From JAOUGY01 sp963785075 (GTDB lineage Bacteria > Actinomycetota > Acidimicrobiia > Spongiisociales > ZC4RG35), in assembly GCA_963785075.1 (NCBI GenBank), contig CAWATW010000010.1, positions 62,001-126,000 on the forward strand: DNA of 64,000 bases. The letters are read 5' to 3'. A program made the translations under genes and the position numbers. Every line of letters starts with the position of its first letter. Positions within the stretch are counted from its first letter, which is position 1. The notes below the pieces were generated by a model. It was given only the letters and a program-made list of their open reading frames with translations, had not been told where the DNA came from and did no database searches. Positions 25,534-33,687 of the stretch are shown one piece after another.

Positions 25534-26901
25534 ATGAGGATCTTCAGATCGTGGCCGATCGTTGCCGGTGCCCTGATGTTGTCGGCGTGTGTCGCCTCGA
25601 ACCCCGACGCCACCCCCACCACGACTCTGGCCCCGGCAGCCGATGTTCCGTCGACGTCCGCCCCGGACACCACGACCACGACTGCCGAGACGACTACGAC
25701 CACCTTGGACCCGACAGCGGTGTTCCTCGAGACCGTCACCGAGGCACCGTCGCTCACGGCGTTCACCGATGGCGGCTTTCGATCGTGGCAGCGGATCGAC
25801 GACGCGTGGTCCCCGGGCCCGCTCACCCGATACGTCGAAGGACCATTCGACATCCCCCCGATGGGAGCATCGACGCCGAGCGGGGTCGTCTATGCCAGCC
25901 CGGAGGGGACGATCCACCTGGTCTTGGACGACGATGATCTGACCGTCCCGAGCGTTCAGACCGAGTTGTACGACGTCGCCGTCGCGGGTGACACAGCGTT
26001 TGCGATCGTGGGCCCGGAGGGCGTTGTCGCGCTCGACACGGCGACGGGCGAGAGTGAGCCGGTCTTCGATGCCCGGCTCCCGGTCGAGTCGGCGTCGTAT
26101 GGCGGAGGCCAGCTGCTTGTGATCCAGGGGACCGGCGCCGAGGCACTGGCATCGTTGGTCGACAGGCAAGGCCGATCTGCGAGGCTCGATCTGCTCGCAG
26201 ACGGCAATCCGGTCTCGGCAGTCCTGTCTCCCGATGGCGGCTCGATGTTCTTCTCCACCGACGCGTCCGACGACGGGGTGGTGTACACCCTGGCGATCGG
26301 CAGCCAGGGCCCGGCCGCTCCCTTCCCCCTGGACCTTCCGGGCCCGGTGACGAGGCTCGACACCGACGGCGTGTGGGTGGCGGGGATTGCAGGACGAAAT
26401 GCCTTCCTGCTCGACACCTCGACGGGCGATGTCTTCCCAGGTCCCTCCGACGTTCGTTTCGTCTTCGACCGCACCGATCGGACGTACCTCGGTAGCGGCG
26501 CCACGAGAATCATCGACGGACGGTTCTTCGGGTGGGTCCGATCTGCGACACCGGGCTCGATCCAATTCGACGAGGCCGAGTTCCTCACGGGCGACGATGC
26601 CGCGGTGGCCGCAGAAGCAGCGGGGGAGGAGTCACCGCCGCCCAACGACTATTTCATTCGCAACACCTCGGAGGACACGTCGCGGATTCCGGTGGCCGAA
26701 GGCGTTGAGGTGCGGGTCCAGGCGAGCTATCCGGAGGCCGGCGTCGATTGGGAGAGCGTCACCCGGGAGGTGTGGCTCCGCCTGCTCGCCGGTGATCTCT
26801 CCGCCGTCGACTTCGAGTGGTACGGACAGGGCACGTTGCCGTACTGGATCACGATCGAGGAAGGCGAGGCGATCCTCCTCGAAGAGGTGTACTTGCCCTG
26901 A
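25534..26901 (+). CDS. Putative secreted lipoprotein of unknown function
   Basis: The protein has 455 residues from the ATG at 25534. The N-terminus MRIFRSWPIVAGALMLSAC is a lipoprotein signal with lipobox LSAC, followed by a Thr/Pro-rich low-complexity linker of about 40 residues. The mature part has repeated Val/Ala/Gly-rich beta-strand stretches (VALDTATGES, LSPDGGSMFFSTD, RLDTDGVWVAG) suggesting a beta-propeller. The C-terminal region has VRVQASYPEAGVDWESVTREVW. No family is recognised. It is divergent from the PhnD-like gene with a ~65 bp shared promoter region. Confidence 0.75.
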   Translation: MRIFRSWPIVAGALMLSACVASNPDATPTTTLAPAADVPSTSAPDTTTTTAETTTTTLDPTAVFLETVTEAPSLTAFTDGGFRSWQRIDDAWSPGPLTRYVEGPFDIPPMGASTPSGVVYASPEGTIHLVLDDDDLTVPSVQTELYDVAVAGDTAFAIVGPEGVVALDTATGESEPVFDARLPVESASYGGGQLLVIQGTGAEALASLVDRQGRSARLDLLADGNPVSAVLSPDGGSMFFSTDASDDGVVYTLAIGSQGPAAPFPLDLPGPVTRLDTDGVWVAGIAGRNAFLLDTSTGDVFPGPSDVRFVFDRTDRTYLGSGATRIIDGRFFGWVRSATPGSIQFDEAEFLTGDDAAVAAEAAGEESPPPNDYFIRNTSEDTSRIPVAEGVEVRVQASYPEAGVDWESVTREVWLRLLAGDLSAVDFEWYGQGTLPYWITIEEGEAILLEEVYLP

Positions 26902-26920
26902 CCGGTCTGGTCGGCAGGGA

Positions 26921-27115
26921 TCACTCATCTATCACCAGGGGGACACCCTTGTGAACGGCCAGCCCATCGAGTGCATCCTCCGGAGCCACGTAGCAGTCCA
27001 GCACGTAGGCGGCCGGCCCGTTGAACGCCACCGTTCGCGACGAGAAGAGTGCGCGTGACCCGGTGATGCGTGTCACCGCTGCCGTGTTCGGCGTGCGCAA
27101 CCCGATGGTGTGCAA
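26921..27115 (-). CDS. Small hypothetical protein, TTG start
   Basis: The protein has 64 residues. The proposed TTG at 27115 is preceded by GGTGGAGG at good spacing. It contains RTPNTAAVTRITGSRALFSS and FNGPAAYVLDCYVAPEDALD. Third codon positions are strongly G/C-biased like neighbouring genes, which supports coding. It is convergent with the lipoprotein gene and divergent from the MttB gene, whose start lies only 14 nt away. No family recognised; the start is uncertain. Confidence 0.4.
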   Translation of the reverse strand: MHTIGLRTPNTAAVTRITGSRALFSSRTVAFNGPAAYVLDCYVAPEDALDGLAVHKGVPLVIDE

Positions 27116-27128
27116 GTAGCCTCCACCA

Positions 27129-28655
27129 ATGGTGCGGGAACGATCGTCTCGATCCTCTCGGAGGGCGGCTCGGAGCGGTGGCGTCCGCCAGCTCGGATGG
27201 CGTGATGTCACCAATCCCTATCGCCCCATCGAGGTGCTTCCGGAAGAAGCGATCGACGCCATTCATCACGCGTCGCTGCGCATCCTCGAGCAGACCGGGA
27301 TGGACTTCCTGCATCCGGACGCCCTCGAGATCCTGGCCGCCCACGGATGCCGTGTGCAGGACGGGACCCACCGGGTGCGGATGGATGCCGACACGGTCTT
27401 GCACTACGCCGGTCAGGCTCCGTCGTCGTTCCGCCTGCACGCCCGCAACCCCGCCCACGACGTCACCATCGGTGGAAACCACGTCACGTTTGCGAGCGTT
27501 GCGAGCGCTCCCAACTCCTCGTCCCTTCAGCACGGTCGGCGGCCGGGGACCTTCGACGACTACCGGAACTTCCTCAGACTGGGACAAGCCTTCGACATCG
27601 TGCATCTCTTCGGGGGATACCCCGTGGAACCGGTCGACCTCCCCCCGGAGACCCGCCACCTCGCCGCCCTCGCCGCCTTCGTGACGCTCACCGACAAGGT
27701 CTTTCACGCCTACTCGCTTGGGCGGGGTCGCATCGTGGACGCACTGGAGATAGCGAGGATCGGCCGGGGCTCGACGACCGACCAGCTGGCGGTCGAGCCG
27801 TCGCTCTTCACCGTCGTCAACACGTCCTCGCCGCTGCGGCTGGATGGACCGATGATCGAAGGGCTCATCGAGATGGCTCGAATGCATCAGGCGATCGTCA
27901 TCACACCGTTCACGCTTTCCGGTGCCATGGCGCCGGCGTCGCTGGCCGGTGCGTTGGCGCTGCAGAACGCCGAGGCCCTGGCAGGCATTGCGTTCACCCA
28001 GATGGTCAACCCCGGTACACCGGTGATGTACGGCGGATTCACGTCCAACGTCGACATGCGATCGGGATCCCCGGCATTCGGGACTCCCGAGTACACGCGG
28101 GCGGCGATGGTTGGTGGTCAGTTGGCCCGCCGATACGCCATTCCCTATCGCTCGTCGAACGCCAACGCTGCCAACGCCGTCGATGCCCAGGCGGCCTACG
28201 AGTCTCAGATGTCGTTGTGGGGTGCGGTGATGGGCGGCGCCAACCTCGTCATGCACGGTGCGGGCTGGATGGAGGGGGGCCTGGTGGCCAGCTTCGAGAA
28301 GTTCGTCGTCGACGCCGAGATGCTTCAGATGTTCGCCGAGTTCCTGATGCCGATGAAAGTCGACGATGCCGAGCTGGCGGTCGATGCGATCGCCGACGTC
28401 GGCCCGGGCGGTCACTTCTTCGGTTCACCCCATACCCTCGAGCGCTACGAGACCGCCTTCTACGACCCGATCGTGTCGGATTGGCGCAACTGGGAGTCGT
28501 GGATGCTGGCCGGCGGCGTCACCGCCGAGAAGAAGGCGGAACAGGTGTGTCGACAGATGCTGGAGGAGTACGAACCCCCACCGCTCGACGAAGCGCGCGC
28601 AGCGGAGCTCTCCGAGTTCGTCGCCCGTCGTACGGCCGAAGGCGGGGTCGGTTAG
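27129..28655 (+). CDS. MttB-family (trimethylamine/betaine) methyltransferase, non-pyrrolysine
   Basis: The protein has 508 residues. NPYRPIEVLPEEAIDAIHHASLRILEQ near residue 35 is the conserved MttB-family start, followed by DTVLHYAGQAPSSFRLHARNP, NTSSPLRLDGPMIEG, FTLSGAMAPASLAGALALQNAE and GTPVMYGGFTSN in the TIM barrel. The reading frame has no in-frame TAG, so it belongs to the non-pyrrolysine branch that includes the glycine betaine methyltransferase MtgB. It probably transfers a methyl group from a quaternary amine such as glycine betaine to the corrinoid protein encoded at 1837. The start is not preceded by a clear Shine-Dalgarno. Confidence 0.9.
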   Translation: MVRERSSRSSRRAARSGGVRQLGWRDVTNPYRPIEVLPEEAIDAIHHASLRILEQTGMDFLHPDALEILAAHGCRVQDGTHRVRMDADTVLHYAGQAPSSFRLHARNPAHDVTIGGNHVTFASVASAPNSSSLQHGRRPGTFDDYRNFLRLGQAFDIVHLFGGYPVEPVDLPPETRHLAALAAFVTLTDKVFHAYSLGRGRIVDALEIARIGRGSTTDQLAVEPSLFTVVNTSSPLRLDGPMIEGLIEMARMHQAIVITPFTLSGAMAPASLAGALALQNAEALAGIAFTQMVNPGTPVMYGGFTSNVDMRSGSPAFGTPEYTRAAMVGGQLARRYAIPYRSSNANAANAVDAQAAYESQMSLWGAVMGGANLVMHGAGWMEGGLVASFEKFVVDAEMLQMFAEFLMPMKVDDAELAVDAIADVGPGGHFFGSPHTLERYETAFYDPIVSDWRNWESWMLAGGVTAEKKAEQVCRQMLEEYEPPPLDEARAAELSEFVARRTAEGGVG

Positions 28656-28849
28656 CCCCTGATGTCGACGGTGGCGCCGATCGAAGGATCGAGACTCGCC
28701 CTCATCATCTCAACCAGGGCAGCGCTCTGCATCTTGGCGGTGTCGAGGACCTGACCGAGAACGGCGACGTCGACCTGTTGGGCTATCTGAGCAGGGGCGA
28801 CGGCGGCCTGCACCATGGCATCGACCTGGGAGATGGTGGCTGCGTCCAT
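28652..28849 (-). CDS. YjfB-family putative motility protein
   Basis: The protein has 65 residues from the ATG at 28849. It is helical and Ala/Gln/Val-rich (ISQVDAMVQAAVAPAQIAQQVD), then VLGQVLDTAKMQSAALVEMM, ending SIGATVDIRG. This matches the YjfB-type small proteins, about 60 residues long, that end in a G-x-x-(I/V)DIR-like tail. The family is linked to motility only by name and distribution, and no flagellar genes are in the window. It overlaps the end of the MttB gene by 4 nt on the opposite strand. Confidence 0.75.
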   Translation of the reverse strand: MDAATISQVDAMVQAAVAPAQIAQQVDVAVLGQVLDTAKMQSAALVEMMRASLDPSIGATVDIRG

Positions 28850-28999
28850 GGGAGCCCCGTCGGCCGTGTCGGGATCCGCTGAAGGAGAAGTCGGCGGAAG
28901 ACTCCACAGACCGAGTGCGGATCGAAGATACCGGCGTGCTGCCCGGCGGTCTGGCGGTTCGGCGGAGTGGTGCTTCGAGGCGGGTAGCATGGCACTGCC

Positions 29000-30835
29000 A
29001 TGTCCGGCACCCCCTCTTTCCGCAATGTGGCCATCGTCGCGCACGTCGACCATGGCAAAACCACCCTCGTCGACGCCATGCTTCGCCAAACGGGTGTCTT
29101 CGCCGCGCACGAAGCGGTCGTCGATCGGATCATGGATTCGAACGATCAGGAACGAGAGCGTGGGATCACGATCCTTGCGAAAGCTGCAGCAGTGGAGTGG
29201 CACGGAACCCGCATCAATCTGGTCGACACGCCCGGTCACTCCGACTTCGGCGGCGAGGTGGAGCGAGCGTTGGCGATGGTCGATGGCGTGTTGCTGTTGG
29301 TCGATGCCGCTGAAGGACCGCTGCCCCAGACCCGCTACGTGCTCTCGAAGGCGCTCGGTCTCGGGCTGCCGGCCGTGGTCGTGATCAACAAGGTAGACCG
29401 GGCGGACGCCCGCGCCCCCGAGGTGATCGACGAGGTATACGAGCTCTTCTTCGACCTCGGGGCTTCGGAACATCACATCGAGTTCCCGATCGTGTCGACC
29501 ATCGCTCGTGAGGGTCGCGCCGTCTCTGGAATCGGCATTCCGGGCGAGTCGGCCGATCTCACTCCGCTGTTCGAGGCGATCGTGGAAACGATCCCGGCGC
29601 CCGCAGGTGATCCCGACGCCCCGTTGCAGGCGCTCGTCACCAATCTGGACGCATCCGACTATCTGGGGCGATTGGCCATCGGGCGTGTGGTTCGTGGAAC
29701 GCTGAAGGCGGGAACCCAGGTCGCCCTCTGCCATGCAGAAGAGGAGGAGCCGCCGATTCGTCGGAAGCCGGCGCAGCTCTTGGGGTTCTCGGGGCTGAGT
29801 CGTGTCGAGGTTGCGGACCGGAAGGCCGGAGACCTCTTCATCGTCGCAGGGTTTCCCGAGGTCGAGATCGGGGACACCTTGGCCGATCCGGCGGACCCGG
29901 AGGCACTCCCGCGGTTGTCCGTCGACGAACCGGTGCTCAGAATGACCTTCGGCGTCAACACCTCTCCTCTCGCCGGTAGAGAGGGAAAGTTCCTCACTTC
30001 CCGTCAGATCAAGGACCGGCTCGATCGTGAGGTGTTGGGCAACGTCTCGATCCGGATCGGCCCGACGAGCTCTCCCGAGGTGATCGAGGTCGCAGGGAGA
30101 GGCGAGCTCCAGCTCGCGGTCTTGATCGAATCGATGCGCAGGGAGGGGTTCGAGCTCCAGGTCAGCCGGCCCGAGGTGATCCTGCGCGAGATCGACGGGA
30201 AGCCGCATGAGCCGCTCGAGCGGGCCGTCGTGGACGTACCCGACGAGTACGTCGGAACCGTCACGCAAGCGGTCGCACCCCGAAAGGGAACGGTGATCGA
30301 TCTGCGACCCGGTGATCGCGGGCGGACCATCGTCACGCTCACCGCACCGGCACGTGGGTTGATCGGATTCCGGTCGCTGCTGATGACCGCGACGCGTGGT
30401 ACCGCGCTGGTGCATCAGCATCACGAGGGATGGGTGCCATGGGTGGGCGACCTCCCCACCCGCCATGGCGGCGCCGTGATCGCCGATCGTATCGGAGTCT
30501 CGACCGGATTTGCGCTCGACAACCTCCAAAAGCGGACCGAGCTCTTCATCGGACCCGGCGAAGATGTCTACGAGGGCATGATCTTTGGTGAGAACAGCCG
30601 CCCGGATGACATGCCCGCCAACCCGACCAAGGCCAAACAGCTCACCAATATTCGGGCCTCAGGGTCCGACGATGCCATCAAGCTGGCTCCGCCTCGGCGG
30701 ATGACGCTGGAGACCGCCATCGAGTGGATCGGCGGCGACGAACTGGTCGAGGTCACACCCGAGTCGGTTCGGGTGCGCAAGCGGTATCTGACCGAGGCTG
30801 ACCGCAAGATCGCGGCCAAGCGGTCCCGGGGCTGA
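29000..30835 (+). CDS. typA: GTP-binding protein TypA/BipA
   Basis: The protein has 611 residues, full length for TypA. The G domain has AHVDHGKTTLVDAML (G1), RERGITI (G2), DTPGHSDFGGEV (G3) and NKVDR (G4). EF-Tu-like domain II, EF-G-like domains III and V, and the TypA-specific C-terminal domain (DDMPANPTKAKQLTNIRASG...RKRYLTEADRK) follow. It is a ribosome-associated translational GTPase. It appears monocistronic. Confidence 0.97.
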   Translation: MSGTPSFRNVAIVAHVDHGKTTLVDAMLRQTGVFAAHEAVVDRIMDSNDQERERGITILAKAAAVEWHGTRINLVDTPGHSDFGGEVERALAMVDGVLLLVDAAEGPLPQTRYVLSKALGLGLPAVVVINKVDRADARAPEVIDEVYELFFDLGASEHHIEFPIVSTIAREGRAVSGIGIPGESADLTPLFEAIVETIPAPAGDPDAPLQALVTNLDASDYLGRLAIGRVVRGTLKAGTQVALCHAEEEEPPIRRKPAQLLGFSGLSRVEVADRKAGDLFIVAGFPEVEIGDTLADPADPEALPRLSVDEPVLRMTFGVNTSPLAGREGKFLTSRQIKDRLDREVLGNVSIRIGPTSSPEVIEVAGRGELQLAVLIESMRREGFELQVSRPEVILREIDGKPHEPLERAVVDVPDEYVGTVTQAVAPRKGTVIDLRPGDRGRTIVTLTAPARGLIGFRSLLMTATRGTALVHQHHEGWVPWVGDLPTRHGGAVIADRIGVSTGFALDNLQKRTELFIGPGEDVYEGMIFGENSRPDDMPANPTKAKQLTNIRASGSDDAIKLAPPRRMTLETAIEWIGGDELVEVTPESVRVRKRYLTEADRKIAAKRSRG

Positions 30836-30856
30836 CATCGGCCCTTCGGCCACAGG

Positions 30857-32602
30857 TCAGATCAACTCGCATTCCTCCCAAGGGCGCACGGCATTGAAAC
30901 GGGCGATCCCATCGGCAGATCGGAGATCGCCAATCGTGATGGTCCCTTCCACGATCGCGCCCCGATCCAGCAGTTCTGCCCGGCGTACCCCTCGGAGGCA
31001 ACCCGCGGTGTGCGGGGGAGTCAGCCACTCCCCGTCGATGAGGACAGCGATGTTGGCGATGGTCGTCTCGGTGATCTCGCCATCGTCGTTGACGAGGACG
31101 ACATCATCGGCGTCCGGGTGGCGGGCGGCTGCTTCGACGTAGATCTGGCGAAACGTGGTCTTGTGATGGAGGAACGGATCGGCGCGATCCACGGGAACCC
31201 CGTCGATCGCGAGCCGGACACGTCCGATCGGCTCGTGGATGTCGGTCGTCTCGAGCCGGATCATCCCGGAGCGATTCACCAACACGCGGATCCGTTGCCG
31301 AGTGTTGGAGTCGACGGAGGCGAGCATGCGGCGCGCTCGATCGACGTCGAAAGGGATGTCGAAGTAGCGTGCGGATCGGGCGGCCCTGTCGAGATGGCGG
31401 GACAGCAATGCCACCCCGTGCCCCGGCTCCCAGCACATCGTCTCCAGCAACTCGAAGTCGGCGGTGCGGAACTCGAGGACTCTCGATTTCAGAAGTGCCT
31501 CGGCGTACTCATCCTCCGCTGTCGAGTCGTACGTGATCCCACCGCCGGTGCCATACCAGGCGGTGGCAGATCGTCGATCCACGGTCACCGTGCGTATGGC
31601 CACGTTGAAGGCCCAATGCGGCTGCCCGGTGCTGGTGGGACCTCCGAATCCCACGGCACCGCAGTAGACACCGCGTGGGCTCCGCTCCAAGCCACGGATG
31701 ACGTCCATCGTGGCCACTTTCGGCGCCCCTGTGATCGAGGCACTCGGGAACAGGGCCGAGAAGACGTCCACCAGGGTTGTCTTCGGCCGAGGCTGAGCAG
31801 TCACGGTCGACGTGAGCTGCCAGACGGTGTCGTACTTCTCGGTGGTGAACAGGTCGGGAACCTGCACGCTTCCGATGTCGGCGATGCGGCCGAGGTCGTT
31901 GCGAACCATGTCGACGATCATCAGGTTCTCGGCCCGGTTCTTCTCCGATTCGGCCAGCCAGACACTCATCTTCTCGTCGTCCTCGATGTCGAGGCCTCGA
32001 CGAGTGGTCCCTTTCATCGGTCGGGAGGTGATGACGCCTCCGCGCCACTCGAAGAAGAGCTCGGGCGAGGCCGACGTCACGGCCCACTCGCCGCTGTCGA
32101 TCAGGGCGCCATAGCCGGCATTCTGTGAGTGGGTGAGATCGTGATAGAGCCCCAACACGTCGCCGTCGAACTGGGCCGACGATCTGAACGTGTGGTTGAC
32201 CTGATAGGTGTAGCCCCGAAGGATTCGATCGCGGATCTCGTCGATGGCCTCGACGAACTCGGGCTCGGTGACCGTGGGGGTCCACGGTCCGATCTCGTAG
32301 GGCTTCCGCGTGGTCGGCTCCGTCGGGCCTCGCGACCTGAACACGCCGAACCATGCGAGCGGGAGCCGATCGAAGGGACCCGTCGGACCGTCGACCACCA
32401 CCAGCGCCGGGTCGAACGCCGGAGCCGCTTCGTAGGCCACCCACCCCGCCACCCAATTGCCGAGCTCGACCGCCTGCTCTGCCCGGATGAGCACGTCCTC
32501 GACATCGTCGAGGTTGGTCGCAGCGAGCACCGCCACCTGATCTTCCAATTGAAAGGACCGGCGCACGGCCGGTCGCAGATCGTCGAAGCGGGCCCGGATC
32601 AC
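30857..32602 (-). CDS. pabBC: Fused aminodeoxychorismate synthase component I and 4-amino-4-deoxychorismate lyase
   Basis: The protein has 581 residues. Residues 1-~345 form the chorismate-binding PabB domain with GYTYQVNHTFR, the diagnostic MKGTTRRGLD and SASITGAPKVATMDVI. Residues ~355-581 form a PLP aminodeoxychorismate lyase-like domain (FELLETMCWEPGHGVALLSRHLDR, VLVNDDGEITETTIANIAV, LRGVRRAELLDRG). Together they convert chorismate to p-aminobenzoate for folate synthesis, with the glutaminase PabA elsewhere. Folate supply suits the folate-dependent demethylation pathway in the same window. Confidence 0.93.
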   Translation of the reverse strand: MIRARFDDLRPAVRRSFQLEDQVAVLAATNLDDVEDVLIRAEQAVELGNWVAGWVAYEAAPAFDPALVVVDGPTGPFDRLPLAWFGVFRSRGPTEPTTRKPYEIGPWTPTVTEPEFVEAIDEIRDRILRGYTYQVNHTFRSSAQFDGDVLGLYHDLTHSQNAGYGALIDSGEWAVTSASPELFFEWRGGVITSRPMKGTTRRGLDIEDDEKMSVWLAESEKNRAENLMIVDMVRNDLGRIADIGSVQVPDLFTTEKYDTVWQLTSTVTAQPRPKTTLVDVFSALFPSASITGAPKVATMDVIRGLERSPRGVYCGAVGFGGPTSTGQPHWAFNVAIRTVTVDRRSATAWYGTGGGITYDSTAEDEYAEALLKSRVLEFRTADFELLETMCWEPGHGVALLSRHLDRAARSARYFDIPFDVDRARRMLASVDSNTRQRIRVLVNRSGMIRLETTDIHEPIGRVRLAIDGVPVDRADPFLHHKTTFRQIYVEAAARHPDADDVVLVNDDGEITETTIANIAVLIDGEWLTPPHTAGCLRGVRRAELLDRGAIVEGTITIGDLRSADGIARFNAVRPWEECELI

Positions 32603-32679
32603 GCCGGTGATTCTGACAGGTCACGATCTTGCGTACGTCCGTGCCGTATGCGGCACTGAAATACGCAATTTCGTAGAGT

Positions 32680-33231
32680 TCAAGCGCGCCGGCGACGGCG
32701 GTGGGCGGCGACCGCCTCACGCGTGGAACACGTGGTGGAGCAATGACGACGCGACTTGTTGCGCGAGGTATCGAGGAACACGTCCTGACAGTCGGTGGCG
32801 GCGCACACGCCGAACCTGGCAAGACCTTGGTCCACGAGGACGGTGGCGAGTCCCATGCCGGTGACGACCGCCAGCCAACGTGAGAAGGCGTCGCCGCTCG
32901 GCTCGAAATGCATGTGGGAGTTGCCCCCGTGGAGTGACACGCGGGGCACGGCGCCGTTGTCGACGAGGATGAGGTTGAGCGCTTCGACAGCTTGGACTTC
33001 GTCACTGGCTTCGAACACCGATCGCAACCGACTCCTCAGCCGTGCCACCCGTGGGACGTCGTCTTCCGTAGGAGGCTTCGAGTCGTGGTCCCAGAGCTCT
33101 GCGTAACGGGCGAGGAAGCCTTCGATGTCGGCCAGCGTGACGAGGTGATCCTCGCCGATGACTCGCTCGTCCGTGTTGACCAGCTCAACCGCCATGTCGG
33201 CTGGAGTGCAACTGTAATGGGAAAAATCCAT
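32680..33231 (-). CDS. CGNR zinc-finger/ABATE-domain putative regulator
   Basis: The protein has 183 residues from the ATG at 33231 (MDFSHYSCTPADMAVELVNTDE). The N-terminal ~120 residues form the ABATE (stress-induced) domain. The C-terminus has the zinc-finger layout FGVCAATDCQDVFLDTSRN followed by RRHCSTTCSTREAVAAHRRRR, a variant of the CGNR motif (CSTR in place of CGNR). Members act as DNA-binding regulators in actinobacteria. The gene is divergent from the short gene at 33329. Confidence 0.85.
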   Translation of the reverse strand: MDFSHYSCTPADMAVELVNTDERVIGEDHLVTLADIEGFLARYAELWDHDSKPPTEDDVPRVARLRSRLRSVFEASDEVQAVEALNLILVDNGAVPRVSLHGGNSHMHFEPSGDAFSRWLAVVTGMGLATVLVDQGLARFGVCAATDCQDVFLDTSRNKSRRHCSTTCSTREAVAAHRRRRRA

Positions 33232-33328
33232 TTGACTCCTTACGGCCTCGCGCCTACTGTAATGACTGTAACGCACGGAGACCATTACCACAACGGGTTC
33301 GAACGACCCGTTCAGAAAGAGAAAGATC

Positions 33329-33520
33329 ATGTCGCACCCATTCGTCCTCTACTACCTGGCAACGGCCGAGATCGAAGAAGCTCATCGGCAAGCCCGGACG
33401 GCGGCGACATCGACTCGTTCCGGTTGGCTCAGCCGGTCACGCCGGCGTTCGGCGCAGCCCGCCGAGAACACTTCCGCGATCGTGGAAGAGTCCAACGATC
33501 GAGTGCCAAGCCTCGTTTGA
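33329..33520 (+). CDS. Short hypothetical protein
   Basis: The protein has 63 residues, an ATG preceded by AAAGAGAAAG, and a perfect hairpin terminator 9 nt after its stop, which marks it as a real transcription unit. The N-terminus MSHPFVLYYLATAEIEEAHR may be helical; the middle is Arg/Ser-rich (STRSGWLSRSRRRS). It resembles short actinobacterial proteins of unknown function. It is divergent from the CGNR regulator, which may control it. Confidence 0.6.
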   Translation: MSHPFVLYYLATAEIEEAHRQARTAATSTRSGWLSRSRRRSAQPAENTSAIVEESNDRVPSLV

Positions 33521-33528
33521 TCCATTCG

Positions 33529-33560
33529 AGGGTGGGGTCTCCCGACCGAGACCCCACCCT
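33529..33560 (+). terminator. Rho-independent-like terminator
   Basis: A perfect 13 bp stem AGGGTGGGGTCTC/GAGACCCCACCCT with 6 nt loop CCGACC. The downstream tract is TCACTTTCT, so it is only weakly T-rich. It ends the short gene at 33329 and may also serve the formate dehydrogenase operon converging from the right. Confidence 0.85.
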
Positions 33561-33687
33561 TCACTTTCTGACTTGGGTGCGTCGGCGCGCGCAACGGGTC
33601 GCCCTATGCGTGTACCTCTCGGCCACCGCGGTGATCACAACACGAACGGCTCTGGATCTGCGCCCGCTCGGGTCGGCGGGAGATCGC

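Noticed and set aside
26925..28415. 496-codon minus-strand open frame
   Set aside because: It is antisense to the MttB homologue and rich in His/Arg/Asp runs typical of shadow frames.
27129..28655. Pyrrolysine-encoding MttB
   Set aside because: The reading frame has no in-frame TAG before its natural end at the family length.
28652..30529. 625-codon minus-strand open frame
   Set aside because: It is antisense to typA except for its last 65 codons, which are the real YjfB-like gene.
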